Assembly (NCBI RefSeq): GCF_000258515.1
Contig: NZ_AJLF01000002.1
Coordinates: forward strand, 124,001 to 188,000
From: Thermococcus zilligii AN1
GTDB lineage: Archaea; Methanobacteriota_B; Thermococci; Thermococcales; Thermococcaceae
Direction: 5' to 3'
Length of the DNA: 64,000 bases
The first letter of the stretch is position 1. Every line of letters begins with the position of its first letter. The position numbers and the translations under genes were made by a program. The notes under the pieces are model-generated. The model had not been told where the DNA came from and ran no database searches. It was given only the letters and a program-made list of their open reading frames with translations. This document shows positions 8,209-16,688 of the stretch, piece after piece.

Positions 8209-8502
8209 TCATCTTTCATTCCCAAAAAGCACCTCAATTCCTTCCCGAACCCTCGCCCTGTCAGCCTTATCCACGACTAAAAATACCTCCTGAACGCTCC
8301 CGTCGCTCTTGGCGACGAGCTTTAGGCCGGTCCGGGTTTCCCTCGTCACCTTTATCTCGAAGCCCCTGGAATCGCTCGCGTATATCCTCCCCGGGATGAC
8401 CTTCTTGACCCCCGGAATCCGGGCTATCTCCTCGAGCGGCCCCTCGAGCCCCTTGAGAAAGTGGTGCTCCCTTTTGACGCCTTTGCGGAGGTGCCTGGGC
8501 AT
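8209..8502 (-). CDS. DUF2103 family protein
   Basis: 97 residues, basic, with the conserved core GVKREHHFLKGLE and VIPGRIYASDSRGFEIKV that I associate with the DUF2103 family, described as possible metal-binding proteins of archaea. The function is unknown. No ribosome site precedes the ATG, but an AT-rich CCTAAAAACC lies about 27 bases upstream (8526-8535 region), which suggests a leaderless transcript. It is just downstream of arcS on the same strand, with 31 bases between them. Confidence 0.75.
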   Translation of the reverse strand: MPRHLRKGVKREHHFLKGLEGPLEEIARIPGVKKVIPGRIYASDSRGFEIKVTRETRTGLKLVAKSDGSVQEVFLVVDKADRARVREGIEVLFGNER

Positions 8503-8533
8503 GTTAAAGGAAGGCAGAGAAGGTTTTTAGGCG

Positions 8534-10240
8534 TTACGCCCTCTTCCTGACCTTGACCGCGACGCCCTTCTTGGCCCTGACCATCTCCTCTCCGCTGAGA
8601 ACGGCCTTCCCCACACCGACAACCTTCCCGTCCCTCACAATCCCAACTATATCCTCTGGCCTTATCCTCTCATCGGCCTCGTTCACGCCAACGGCAAAAA
8701 CATCTCCACGGAGCTCGAAGTCTATCTTCACCCAGTAGGCCTTGAGCCTGTCGTAAATCCTCTGCATTCCAAAGGGCGTGACGCTTATAACTCCGTCCTC
8801 AAAGGTTCCTGTCTGCTGGTCATCAACGAAGAGGCGGAGCATCTTCGAGCCCTTGACCTGGCCGTTTTCTGGAAGAACCGCCTCCCCAGCTCCTGCGCCG
8901 AAATAAAAGTCGAAGGCCTTCCTTATGTCCTCGAAGTAGCGGTAGGCCCTGTCCTCCTTGGTTCCCTCGAGCTGGAACTCCTTCAGAGTCTCGGTTAGAG
9001 AGCCCAGGCTCTCCCCGCTCGTCGTGCCGTTCTTCACTTCCGTGAAGATTATCTCCCTCCCGGTCATCTCAGAGGCGAGCCTGGCTATCTCGACGTAGGC
9101 TTCATCGAGGTGCGCTACAATGGGAACGTCCTTCGGGTACTTTTCGAGGGTTCTCGCGAGCAGTTCGGCGGCCGGCTTTATCTCCTCCTCTCCCCAGTGG
9201 CCGGTGACGACTATGTCGTATTTAGCCAACCACTCCCACTCCCTCGGGACGACGCCGAAGGGGGAGGTTAGGATAAGCTCGTGGACTTTGCTTATTCCGG
9301 AGCCTAAAGCCTCCTTCATGGCTTTCCTGTAGAGCGTATGAGAGCGGGAGAGGGAGTAGGGCTTTTTAGCTGAACACGGGAAGAGCAGGACTAACTCGGT
9401 GTTTTTAGGCGGAACGAAGCGCTCCTTAACGCGGGAGTGCCAGCGCTTAACTTCCGGTCTCCTGATCGAGGCGTCACTTATGAAGTAGACCGTCTCCTTC
9501 TGGATTGGCGTGTACTTTTCGAGGTAGTCGGAGTGCTCTAAATCCGCTATGCGGAGTATTCCGGCGTGGTACTGGGTTGGGAAGTAGTTTTCCACCAGGT
9601 AACGGAGCTTCCCCTCTTCGAGGGCCTTTCTGACCTCAAGGATGGTCTTCTTCGCGAAGTCGAGGGAGTTTGGCCCATCGCTCCAGAGGAAGGGGCTGAA
9701 CTGGGTGAAGCCTTTGCCTTCGAAATCGTAGAGCTTCAGGGAGCGCGTATCGAAGGCGTCAACGCCGAGGTAAACGGCCAGGGGATAGAAGAAAGGCTCC
9801 AAATCGGTTATTATCATGACGTTGGGAAACCTCTCGCGGAGCTCGCGCAGGATTCTTACGAAGTAGCGGTACTCCTTGATTAGGATCTTAGAGTTGCCGA
9901 GGTAGACCGCCTCAAAGCCGTGCCTCTCTATTATCTTGAAGAACTCCCCCAGGTACTCGGTTCTCCTCAGGGCTGGCAGGTAAAAGGCGTTGAAGCCCCC
10001 GTAGTTTACGCTCCAGAGCCTTCCGATGGCTTTCTCTATAATCTCTCCGGGTGTGTAGAAGCCGAGGGGTATCGACGGGGCCAGGTTGAAGTCGTAATTC
10101 CCTGGCTCATCCGGGTGGAAGAAGGAGTTGAAGGGGGAGAGAGTGAAGTCTACCCCTGCCAGGGCAGGCGTCCTGAATGAATAATCTCCTACGCGAACTA
10201 ACCCAAGCCTTCCCGGGCCTTCGTGTTTGAGGACTTCCAT
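8534..10240 (-). CDS. arcS: Archaeosine synthase, TgtA2/ArcS type
   Basis: 568 residues. The N-terminal half is a TGT-like barrel domain; the middle carries LLFPCSAKKPYSLSRSH, the Cys-containing signature specific to ArcS (TgtA2); the last about 75 residues (from AYWVKIDFELRGDVFAVGVN) form a PUA RNA-binding domain. ArcS converts preQ0 at position 15 of tRNA towards archaeosine, in Thermococcus together with a radical-SAM partner encoded elsewhere. The start is ATG, 9 bases after the stop of the coiled-coil gene, so the two form an operon. Confidence 0.92.
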   Translation of the reverse strand: MEVLKHEGPGRLGLVRVGDYSFRTPALAGVDFTLSPFNSFFHPDEPGNYDFNLAPSIPLGFYTPGEIIEKAIGRLWSVNYGGFNAFYLPALRRTEYLGEFFKIIERHGFEAVYLGNSKILIKEYRYFVRILRELRERFPNVMIITDLEPFFYPLAVYLGVDAFDTRSLKLYDFEGKGFTQFSPFLWSDGPNSLDFAKKTILEVRKALEEGKLRYLVENYFPTQYHAGILRIADLEHSDYLEKYTPIQKETVYFISDASIRRPEVKRWHSRVKERFVPPKNTELVLLFPCSAKKPYSLSRSHTLYRKAMKEALGSGISKVHELILTSPFGVVPREWEWLAKYDIVVTGHWGEEEIKPAAELLARTLEKYPKDVPIVAHLDEAYVEIARLASEMTGREIIFTEVKNGTTSGESLGSLTETLKEFQLEGTKEDRAYRYFEDIRKAFDFYFGAGAGEAVLPENGQVKGSKMLRLFVDDQQTGTFEDGVISVTPFGMQRIYDRLKAYWVKIDFELRGDVFAVGVNEADERIRPEDIVGIVRDGKVVGVGKAVLSGEEMVRAKKGVAVKVRKRA

Positions 10241-10249
10241 AGCGAGGCC

Positions 10250-11155
10250 TCAGACGAGGTTGTACCTCTGGAGGAGCAGGAGCTCGTCGAGCGTGAGCTT
10301 CTCACCGCGCTTGAACTTCTCAAGGGCCTCGACCGCCTTGTCAAAGTTGCTGTCCTTCTTGGCCCTCATCTGGGCGACGAGCTTGTAGGCTATGAGCTCC
10401 TTGTGCTTCTCGTCGTACTCCTGTATCTTCCTCTCAATCTCCCTGAGCTGTTCCCTGATTTCGCGAACCTTCTCGCGGAGCTCGATGACCTTCTGGTGGT
10501 ACTCATCGGCCTCCTTCTTTATTTCGTCGGCCTGGTTGAATGCCCGTATCATCTGCTCGTGGAACTGCTGGCTCTGGTTTGCCAGCTTCTGTATCTCAAG
10601 GCTTATCGCCTTCCTTGCCTTCTTAAGCTGGTCCACTTTCTTCCTCGTCTCAACGAGTTTCTTGTGGAAGCGGTCAGCCTGCTGGATTATCTCAAGCTCG
10701 GTTGCGAGAATCTGTATCTGATCAACGATCTGCTTTTCCCTCTCCGGGGTGATGTTGGGGTTGGTCTGGAGCTCCCACTCAAGCTTCTCAATTTTTTCCT
10801 GTATCTTTTCCGCGGGCATCTTCAGTCTTCTGAGCTGGTTGTACTCATCCCTCTTTGTTCTGTACTCGAGTATCTCCTGGTAGAGGATGTCGAGCTGTGA
10901 GTTGATCTCCTCCCGGTTCTTCTTGAGCTGCTTTATCTGCTCGTTGATTTCATCCCTCTTGGCCTGGTATTCTCTGGCCTTCTGCCTGAGCTGTTGCACT
11001 TCCTTGTTCTTCTCGTCCCTTTTCTGAACCCAGTCCTGAAGTTCTTTTTCAAGCGCATCGAGTTTGGCCCGGATTTCATTTCTTTCCTTCTCCAGGGCCT
11101 CCAATTCTCTCTTGATGCTCTTTATCTCTTCTGGGTCTACTTTGACCGTTGGCAT
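10250..11155 (-). CDS. Coiled-coil protein, function unknown
   Basis: 301 residues, almost entirely charged heptads (ELEALEKERNEIRAKLDALE, VREIREQLREIERKIQEYD) with a short globular end KRGEKLTLDELLLLQRYNLV. I recognise the type as a conserved Thermococcales coiled-coil protein but know no function. It is transcribed first in an operon with arcS, 9 bases apart. A TATA box (AGTTTTTATTTG on the minus strand, 11225-11236) lies about 70 bases before the ATG. It might scaffold RNA or ribosome-associated proteins; that is a guess from context. Confidence 0.85.
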   Translation of the reverse strand: MPTVKVDPEEIKSIKRELEALEKERNEIRAKLDALEKELQDWVQKRDEKNKEVQQLRQKAREYQAKRDEINEQIKQLKKNREEINSQLDILYQEILEYRTKRDEYNQLRRLKMPAEKIQEKIEKLEWELQTNPNITPEREKQIVDQIQILATELEIIQQADRFHKKLVETRKKVDQLKKARKAISLEIQKLANQSQQFHEQMIRAFNQADEIKKEADEYHQKVIELREKVREIREQLREIERKIQEYDEKHKELIAYKLVAQMRAKKDSNFDKAVEALEKFKRGEKLTLDELLLLQRYNLV

Positions 11156-11224
11156 CGCTCTTACCCCTCTCCTCTTTTTAGAACAGCTCTCTCAAATCAG
11201 CTTTCTGGTGAGGGATTGAAGAAG

Positions 11225-11236
11225 CAAATAAAAACT
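11225..11236 (-). promoter_or_regulatory. Promoter (TATA box) of coiled-coil gene-arcS
   Basis: AGTTTTTATTTG on the minus strand. Expected transcription start near 11205, leader about 50 bases. Confidence 0.4.
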
Positions 11237-11264
11237 TTTTGGATTCGGGGTGGGGGTTCGATTG

Positions 11265-11274
11265 GTTTAAATAC
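11265..11274 (+). promoter_or_regulatory. Promoter (TATA box) of cupin gene
   Basis: GTTTAAATAC, about 30 bases before the GGTGAT ribosome site and 38 bases before the ATG at 11304. Confidence 0.5.
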
Positions 11275-11303
11275 ACGGAGCCCGAATACCCTGCGGTGAT
11301 ACC

Positions 11304-11657
11304 ATGTTCGTTGGCCACTATAAGGACGTTCCCGAGGAGGAGACAGGCTTTGAGGGGGTAACCATCCGGTGGCTGGTTTACCCGAAGCTGGGGGCCAGGA
11401 ACTTCGCCATGAGGTATTTTGTCATGAGGAAGGGCTCGGAGATACCGATACACCAGCACGACTGGGAGCACGAGATATTCATAGTCAGGGGAGAGGGGAT
11501 AATCACAAACGGGAAGGGGGAGCACCACGTTAAGGCCGGGGACTTCCTCTACGTCCCGCCCAGCGAGCCCCACGGTTACAAAGCCACGGGAGAAACCCTG
11601 GAATTCCTCTGCATTATCCCGGCGAAAAAAGAAGCCGTCCCGGAGAAGAAGTGGTGA
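11304..11657 (+). CDS. Cupin-domain protein
   Basis: 117 residues forming one cupin barrel. Motif 1 is IPIHQHDWEHEIFIVRGEG with the His-x-His...Glu...metal ligands, and motif 2 is GDFLYVPPSEPHGYKA. Such small cupins bind a metal and may be isomerases, dioxygenases or sensors; the reaction cannot be assigned. GGTGATACC precedes the ATG. It converges on the e-MtaB gene with 20 bases between. Confidence 0.85.
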   Translation: MFVGHYKDVPEEETGFEGVTIRWLVYPKLGARNFAMRYFVMRKGSEIPIHQHDWEHEIFIVRGEGIITNGKGEHHVKAGDFLYVPPSEPHGYKATGETLEFLCIIPAKKEAVPEKKW

Positions 11658-11677
11658 TAATTCACCCTTTCGCTCTT

Positions 11678-12952
11678 TTATTCATGTACGCCCAGGAGGT
11701 AGGTGGCGCTCGCCTTGGTGACCCTGACCTCAACCAACTCCCCCGGCTCACCGGAGTCGAGGATTATATCCTTGTAGTTGAAGGTTCTCCCCTCAACACC
11801 GCCCTTCTCCCCGGGGCCGTGGACGAGAACTTCAACTTTCTTCCCGAGGTAGGACTGGTTTATCTCGTAGGCTATCCCGAGCCTGAGCCTGTGAAGAACC
11901 CTGGAGCGCTCCTTTACCTTCCAGCCCGGCAACTGCTTCCACTTTGCCGCTATCGTTCCGGGCCTCGGTGAATAGCGGGAGACGTTTATTTTGTCCGGCT
12001 TCACACGCTTCACGAGCTCGAGGGTGTTCTCGAAGGCCTCGTCAGTCTCGCCGGGAAAGCCGACTATTATGTCCGTGTTGAGGTTCAAACCCGGAACCTT
12101 TCTCCTGAACTCCCCGACTATTTCTTCAAACTCCTCGACGGTGTAGTTCCGGCCCATTCTCCTTAAAACCCCGTTGTCGCCGCTCTGAACCGGGAGATGA
12201 AGGAACTTGTAGACCTTCCCGCTCTGGTAGGCATCGATAAGCTCGTCGAGTATCCTTATCACATGGTTCGGGTTCATCATGCCGACCCTGACGCGGAAGT
12301 CGCCCTCGATGGCCGTTATCTCTTCGAGGAGTTTGGCTAAGTTAGTGCCTATATCAAAGCCGTAGCAGCCTGTGTCCTCGCTGGAGAGCTGTATCTCCTT
12401 GTAGCCCCTGATCAGAGCCTCTTTCACCCACTTGACGATGAGTTCTGGCCTGTAGCTCTTGAGAACGCCCCTCGCAAAGTGGGTTGAGCAGTAGGTGCAG
12501 GCGTTGAGACAGCCCTCGCCTATCGGAACCACGAAAGCAACGCCGGACTTCCAGAGACGGGGAAGTTCAAGCTTATCTGAATTCCTCTCGCGCCAGCCCT
12601 CAACGCTGACGAACTTCTCCCCCCTCTCTGCTCTCTCCACGGCCTCGGCTATTCTGTCTATGCTCTTAACGCCGAGGATTCCGGAAACGCGGGGGTCTAT
12701 GGTGGAGGGATTGACGTGGGGAAGGCACCCGGTGACGATTACCCTCTTCCCGGAGTCGAGGAGCTCCTTTATGCGCTCCTTCATGTGCTTCTCGGTGGGG
12801 TCCTTCACGGCGCAGGTGTTCACCACAACGTAATCGGCATCCTCGGGAGTTTCAGCGAGTTCATAGCCTGCCCTAACGAGTATGGCCTCCATTATCTCTC
12901 CGTCCGCCCTGTTCCTGGTACAGCCGTAGGTCTCAACGTGAACCCTGACCAT
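11678..12952 (-). CDS. tRNA t6A37 methylthiotransferase, e-MtaB (CDKAL1 type)
   Basis: 424 residues in the methylthiotransferase layout: N-terminal UPF0004 domain with three cysteines for one 4Fe-4S cluster (VETYGCTRN, NTCAVKD, VTGCLPH), the radical-SAM domain with CLNACTYC (CxxxCxxC) and a C-terminal TRAM domain (ending LVEVRVTKASATYLLG). It converts N6-threonylcarbamoyladenosine at tRNA position 37 to ms2t6A. The archaeal/eukaryal subgroup is indicated by length and the EGCLNACTYC motif. A TATA box at 12972-12983 lies 25 bases before the ATG, so the mRNA is probably leaderless. Confidence 0.92.
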   Translation of the reverse strand: MVRVHVETYGCTRNRADGEIMEAILVRAGYELAETPEDADYVVVNTCAVKDPTEKHMKERIKELLDSGKRVIVTGCLPHVNPSTIDPRVSGILGVKSIDRIAEAVERAERGEKFVSVEGWRERNSDKLELPRLWKSGVAFVVPIGEGCLNACTYCSTHFARGVLKSYRPELIVKWVKEALIRGYKEIQLSSEDTGCYGFDIGTNLAKLLEEITAIEGDFRVRVGMMNPNHVIRILDELIDAYQSGKVYKFLHLPVQSGDNGVLRRMGRNYTVEEFEEIVGEFRRKVPGLNLNTDIIVGFPGETDEAFENTLELVKRVKPDKINVSRYSPRPGTIAAKWKQLPGWKVKERSRVLHRLRLGIAYEINQSYLGKKVEVLVHGPGEKGGVEGRTFNYKDIILDSGEPGELVEVRVTKASATYLLGVHE

Positions 12953-12971
12953 CGGACGGACTTGGGAAGGG

Positions 12972-12983
12972 GGTTTAAAAAGT
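12972..12983 (-). promoter_or_regulatory. Promoter of e-MtaB gene, leaderless
   Basis: ACTTTTTAAACC on the minus strand, centred 25 bases before the ATG at 12952; the predicted start of transcription coincides with the start codon. Confidence 0.5.
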
Positions 12984-12999
12984 TGAGTGGGCGAAAGTG

Positions 13000-13515
13000 T
13001 TACCAGGGGACGCTCTTCCAGCCCATCCTGTAGGCGAAGTAGTTGGCTGACCAGTGGATGAAGGGCGTGAGGATCAGGAGGGCAAGCATCTGGCCGGAAG
13101 AGATTGTCTTAACCGGATAGGCAAAGGCCAGGGCACTTATCAGGAACCCCAGCTGGTCGAGGCCAATGGCGGGATAACCCCTCGGGAGGTCCAAGCGCCG
13201 CTTTATGAAGCTCCCCACGAGGTCGCCGATGAGGGCACCAAAGGAGAGCAGAAAAGCCAGCAGGAGGGCGGTTTTAAAGGAGCCGTAAAAGCCCGGAGTT
13301 ATGAAGTACTGGATTGCACCGATGAGCGTTCCAGTTGCGACGCCGCCAAAAAAGCCCCTCCAGGTTTTTCCATCCCCGAATATCCTCCTCCCATCGCGCC
13401 AGGTCTTTCCCCCGTCCATCGGCCCTCCCCCGCCGAGCACCACGGGGGAGGCATTGGCGAAGTAAGCCGGAAGTATGTACCAGAACGCCCAGAGGAGAGA
13501 TGAAAGCCAGCCCAT
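13000..13515 (-). CDS. carS: CDP-archaeol synthase
   Basis: 171 residues with four to five membrane segments. The N-terminal PAYFANASPVVLGG, the DGGKTWRDGRRIFGDGKTWR nucleotide-binding stretch and the GDLVGSFIKRRLDLPRG motif are those of CarS, which joins CTP to digeranylgeranylglyceryl phosphate in ether-lipid synthesis at the membrane. A GTG three codons upstream overlaps the GGTGG ribosome site, so the ATG at 13515 is preferred. Promoter at 13544-13554, back to back with that of ttuA. Confidence 0.93.
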   Translation of the reverse strand: MGWLSSLLWAFWYILPAYFANASPVVLGGGGPMDGGKTWRDGRRIFGDGKTWRGFFGGVATGTLIGAIQYFITPGFYGSFKTALLLAFLLSFGALIGDLVGSFIKRRLDLPRGYPAIGLDQLGFLISALAFAYPVKTISSGQMLALLILTPFIHWSANYFAYRMGWKSVPW

Positions 13516-13543
13516 TGATTCCACCGGAGAGGGTTGGAGAGGG

Positions 13544-13578
13544 CTTTAAAAAGGCTTCCGGTAGAAGTCTTTTAAACC
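13544..13578. promoter_or_regulatory. Divergent promoters of carS and the TtuA gene
   Basis: For carS the minus strand has CCTTTTTAAAG at 13544-13554, 33 bases before its ATG. For the TtuA gene the plus strand has CTTTTAAACC at 13569-13578, 34 bases before its ATG. The two boxes are separated by 14 bases. Confidence 0.5.
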
Positions 13579-13607
13579 TGGCCGAGGACTTCAACCCGGT
13601 GGGCGAA

Positions 13608-14525
13608 ATGCCGACGAAGTGCAAGTTCTGCGACAGGCCAGCCTTCATAAAGCTTCACTACCCAAAAATGTACCTCTGCGAGGAGCATTTCAAAGAATAT
13701 TTCGAGAGAAAGGTGAAAAGGACGATAGAGCGCTATGGGATGCTCAAGCCGGACGACAAGGTTTTGGTCGTCGTCTCCGGCGGGAAAGACTCGGCAGTCA
13801 CAGCTCACGTCCTCAAGAAGTTCGGTTACAACATCGAATGCCTCCACATAAACCTTGGAATAGGCGAGTACAGCGAAACAAGTGAAATCTACGCCAAAAA
13901 GCAGTGCGAGATGATAGGTGCTCCCCTCCACATAGTCCGCGTGAGGGAGCTTTTGGGCCATGGAATCGGCGAGGTAAGAACGAGGAGGCCAACCTGCTCC
14001 TACTGTGGGCTAACCAAGCGCTACATCTTCAACAAGTTCGCCTACGACAACGGCTTTGACGTCGTTGCTACAGGTCATAACCTCGACGACGAGGCGAGCT
14101 TCATCTTCAACAACATCATGAACTGGAACACGCAGTATTTGGCGAAGCAGGGGCCGGTGGCGCCTTCGGAGTTCAACGGCAAGCTGGTGAAGAAGGTCAA
14201 GCCCCTCTACGAGGTCACCGAGAGGGAGGTCGTTGCCTACGCTTTAGCTAACGGCATAGAGTACAAGATGGAGGAGTGCCCGCACGCGGGTGGAGCAACA
14301 ACGCTCGAATGGAAGGCCATTCTAAACGAGATGGAGGAGAAGAGGCCGGGAACGAAGATAAACTTCGTCAAGGGCTACCTGAGGAAGAAGGGCCTCTTCG
14401 AGGCCGAGCTGGAGGAAGAGTTTAAGGAGTGCAAAGTCTGCGGAATGCCGTCGAGCGGCGAGGTCTGCTCCTTCTGCGGGTTCTGGGGGCTGGAAAAGCC
14501 TGTTGATTTCAGGATAAAGCCTTAG
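13608..14525 (+). CDS. TtuA/Ncs6-family tRNA 2-thiouridine synthetase, copy 1
   Basis: 305 residues. N-terminal zinc site (CKFCDRP...CEEHF), PP-loop VVVSGGKDSAVTAH, central CSYC plus the Cys of EECPHAGG that bind the 4Fe-4S cluster in TtuA, and a C-terminal zinc ribbon (CKVCGMPSSGEVCSFCGFWG). The enzyme adenylates a tRNA uridine and replaces oxygen by sulfur, a thermostabilising change in hyperthermophiles. The ATG at 13608 has GGTGGGCGAA just before it; the frame is open far upstream but that part is antisense to carS. A second paralogue lies at 49047. Confidence 0.88.
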   Translation: MPTKCKFCDRPAFIKLHYPKMYLCEEHFKEYFERKVKRTIERYGMLKPDDKVLVVVSGGKDSAVTAHVLKKFGYNIECLHINLGIGEYSETSEIYAKKQCEMIGAPLHIVRVRELLGHGIGEVRTRRPTCSYCGLTKRYIFNKFAYDNGFDVVATGHNLDDEASFIFNNIMNWNTQYLAKQGPVAPSEFNGKLVKKVKPLYEVTEREVVAYALANGIEYKMEECPHAGGATTLEWKAILNEMEEKRPGTKINFVKGYLRKKGLFEAELEEEFKECKVCGMPSSGEVCSFCGFWGLEKPVDFRIKP

Positions 14526-14581
14526 TTTTACCATCGCCCTTCTTTTTATCGAAAGGCAGGGATTTAGAACAAAGGAGGTAT

Positions 14582-14738
14582 ATGATAAACGCACCCGCGG
14601 GTGATGCGGGATGGGTCTGCGGAACTAAGTTACCTTGGAGAAGCCCTTCTTTTTGAGAGGGTGGGAGAAGGGGTATGACATTTGGCCTCTACCAGGTTCT
14701 CGACTGGGCGGGGGAGCTGTTTCGTAGACGGCAACAAA
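14582..14738 (+). mobile_element. Scar of an IS607-like element (TnpB tail plus left-end sequence)
   Basis: The 288 bases between the TtuA gene and the next gene hold no intact gene. At 14582-14656 a short frame reads MINAPAGDAGWVCGTKLP then RRSPSF-like residues and TGA, resembling the low-complexity C-terminus of archaeal TnpB proteins (tentative). At 14713-14738 there are 26 bases that match the left end of the IS607-like element at 57853 in 23 positions. Together they look like an excised or decayed insertion. Confidence 0.45.
14713..14738 (+). repeat. 26-bp copy of the IS607-like left end
   Basis: Begins GGAGCTGTTTCGTAGA and ends GGCAACAAA. It differs from bases 57853-57878 at three of 26 positions. 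There is no transposase next to it. Confidence 0.65.
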
Positions 14739-14813
14739 TAGAACATTTGGCCTTGAGGGTTGTGGTTCTCGGCGTGTGGGTTTTTAAGCCCTTGATACAC
14801 TATAGGTAAGACT

Positions 14814-15308
14814 ATGCGGATTAAAGCACGATTTCCCCGGGAGAGAAAGCGTTTCCTTCAGATGGTGCGCCTTTACATTATCTTCCTGGAGGCATCTGCC
14901 TTAGTTTCCATTCTCATAGTGGGGCTTAGAACGGCATCGGGAGATGTAACAGGTGCGCTGGCTTACCTGACTGCCTCGGCGCTGTTTTTAACCTCCGTCC
15001 TCACAACCAGGGAGTTTTACAGTTTAATCCGCCGGGCCAGATTCGCGGTTTATTGGATGCGACTTGGAACCAGCGGCACTCCCTACGGGGGCTACGTGTC
15101 CCTTTACGTAATTACATCGGTTCTCTTTTTCACGGCAGACCTCCTCAAGGGGGGTTACCTTCCCTTAGCGCTTCTCCTTCTCTTTAAGGGTTTCTTTGAG
15201 TACCTCCTCGACAGATTCCAGGCAGACACGATGGCGGCATCATTTCTGTTTTACACCCTAGAGACAGGAGACCTCGAATCGGCAGAGATCAGGGATCCGT
15301 TCAGGTGA
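14814..15308 (+). CDS. Membrane protein, function unknown
   Basis: 164 residues with about four hydrophobic segments (MVRLYIIFLEASALVSILIV, ALAYLTASALFLTSVL, SLYVITSVLFFTADLL, LPLALLLLFKGFFEYL) and a basic N-terminus. I do not recognise a family. A TTTTTAAG box near 14780 sits about 30 bases before the ATG and there is no ribosome site, so the transcript is short-leadered or leaderless. It converges on the glycosyltransferase gene with an 8-base overlap. Confidence 0.7.
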   Translation: MRIKARFPRERKRFLQMVRLYIIFLEASALVSILIVGLRTASGDVTGALAYLTASALFLTSVLTTREFYSLIRRARFAVYWMRLGTSGTPYGGYVSLYVITSVLFFTADLLKGGYLPLALLLLFKGFFEYLLDRFQADTMAASFLFYTLETGDLESAEIRDPFR

Positions 15309-16644
15309 ATCTCCTCGTTTTCTCCCAGTGGAGTCTTCCAAAAATCAGCCTGAGCAGACCACGCGTCGTGTAGACAACGCCGGCCACAACAAAAACTCCG
15401 AAATACAGAGGATACAGGAGAACGAACCACCACTGGACACCGAAGGAATGCCGCCTTCTCTCAACCCAGTTGGAGTACGCAACTGAAAACCAGAACACTA
15501 AGAAAGAGAGAACCGAAACACCAAGGAAGAGCCTCGGTCTGATCAGCGATCCGGGTGCAGTGCCAACGATAATGAGGTAGAGGTTGAGGACGACCGAGAG
15601 GAGCCAGAAAACAGGTACGAGATAGCTTATTATGTAGAAATGCTCCACAAAAGCCTCTGTAACACTTGAACAGCTCCTCAAAACCGTCCAATAATACTCG
15701 ACCATGACCTGGAGGTGCCCCTGCGCCCAGCGGGACCTCTGCTTGACGTAGTCCTTCAGGGTTTCAACGGCTTCCTCCCAGCCAATTACCCCATGGTAGT
15801 ACCAGAATCTATAACCTGCAATAAGTGCCCTCGCCCACAGGTCAGTATCTTCGGTTACCGAGTCCTCCCTGAACATTCCCAGGTGCAGGAGATGGGGGAA
15901 TCTGAGGAGGGCTACGGTGCCCCCGTACTTTCCGTTCTCGTTGAGCTTCATGTCCCCTTCGATGGCCACGTTAAAGCCAACAAGGCGTTCAAGAGTGATA
16001 AAACGCGTTATAAAGTTCCTGTTCCAGTTCCTCGGACGAACGTTTCCCTGTATACCTACAACGTAGTTAGGGGCGTTTTCGAGGATTCCAACCAGCTTTC
16101 TCAGGGAATTAGGCTCAAGAAGGTAATCAGCGTCAAGGATGAAAACGTAATCAGGGTGCCTGAAATGCTCCGCTATCAGCTCAAGGGTGTAATTTAACGC
16201 CCTTGGTTTGCTCCTTCCCCTCTCCGGGGGCACGTTTATCACAACCACCTTTCCTGGATTCTCGCCCTGGATGCGCTCCATTATCCCCAGCGTGCCGTCG
16301 GTTGAGTTGTCGTTTATCAAAAAGAGCCTGAAGTTGGAGTATCTCTGAGAGAGCACCGCTTTTGCAGTCCTGTATATCACGCTCTCCTCGTTGTGCGCTG
16401 GGATGAGGATGTAGACAAGCGGTTCAAAGACAGGATTCTCTGGGATCTCCCGCGGGGCGAAGGGATAGCTCCGTTTAAGTGCAAGGAGCAGGAGAGTGTA
16501 GAAAATGGTTCCAGAAAAAACCATAAGGAAGAGAAACAGGAGGACGGCCTCGAGGGCATAGAGGGGCGGCAGAATGAGGGCTATGCCGATTATGAGCAGA
16601 AGATAAAGATAAAGGCTCGATTGGAATTTCACTGAGACGTTCAT
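15301..16644 (-). CDS. Membrane GT2 glycosyltransferase (cellulose/poly-GlcNAc synthase-like)
   Basis: 447 residues. Two N-terminal membrane helices, then a GT-A domain starting YILIPAHNEESVI, with FILDADYLL (DxD metal site), TEDTDLW (TED acceptor motif) and QRSRWAQGHLQ (QxxRW), the D,D,D,QxxRW set of processive GT2 enzymes; three or four helices follow. It probably makes or extends a surface polysaccharide from a UDP-sugar. A start three codons earlier exists (16653), but the TATA box at 16665-16674 predicts transcription from 16644, making that ATG a leaderless start. Confidence 0.85.
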   Translation of the reverse strand: MNVSVKFQSSLYLYLLLIIGIALILPPLYALEAVLLFLFLMVFSGTIFYTLLLLALKRSYPFAPREIPENPVFEPLVYILIPAHNEESVIYRTAKAVLSQRYSNFRLFLINDNSTDGTLGIMERIQGENPGKVVVINVPPERGRSKPRALNYTLELIAEHFRHPDYVFILDADYLLEPNSLRKLVGILENAPNYVVGIQGNVRPRNWNRNFITRFITLERLVGFNVAIEGDMKLNENGKYGGTVALLRFPHLLHLGMFREDSVTEDTDLWARALIAGYRFWYYHGVIGWEEAVETLKDYVKQRSRWAQGHLQVMVEYYWTVLRSCSSVTEAFVEHFYIISYLVPVFWLLSVVLNLYLIIVGTAPGSLIRPRLFLGVSVLSFLVFWFSVAYSNWVERRRHSFGVQWWFVLLYPLYFGVFVVAGVVYTTRGLLRLIFGRLHWEKTRRFT

Positions 16645-16652
16645 GATAAACA

Positions 16653-16674
16653 TTTTTTAAGAACGATATAAATG
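16653..16674. promoter_or_regulatory. Divergent promoter between GT2 gene and 145-residue gene
   Basis: The minus-strand box CATTTATATC (16665-16674) is 25 bases from the ATG at 16644. On the plus strand TTTTTTAA at 16653-16660 would start transcription near 16682, just before the GGGGAGG ribosome site of the gene at 16689. Confidence 0.45.
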
Positions 16675-16688
16675 TCTTTGGGGGAGGC

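Noticed and set aside
11293-11300. GGTGATA before the cupin gene as TGM half-site
   Set aside because: It is explained as the ribosome binding site and has no partner half.
13335-13607. Longer N-terminus for the first TtuA protein
   Set aside because: It would be antisense to carS; the zinc-site start MPTKCKFC is conserved in the family.
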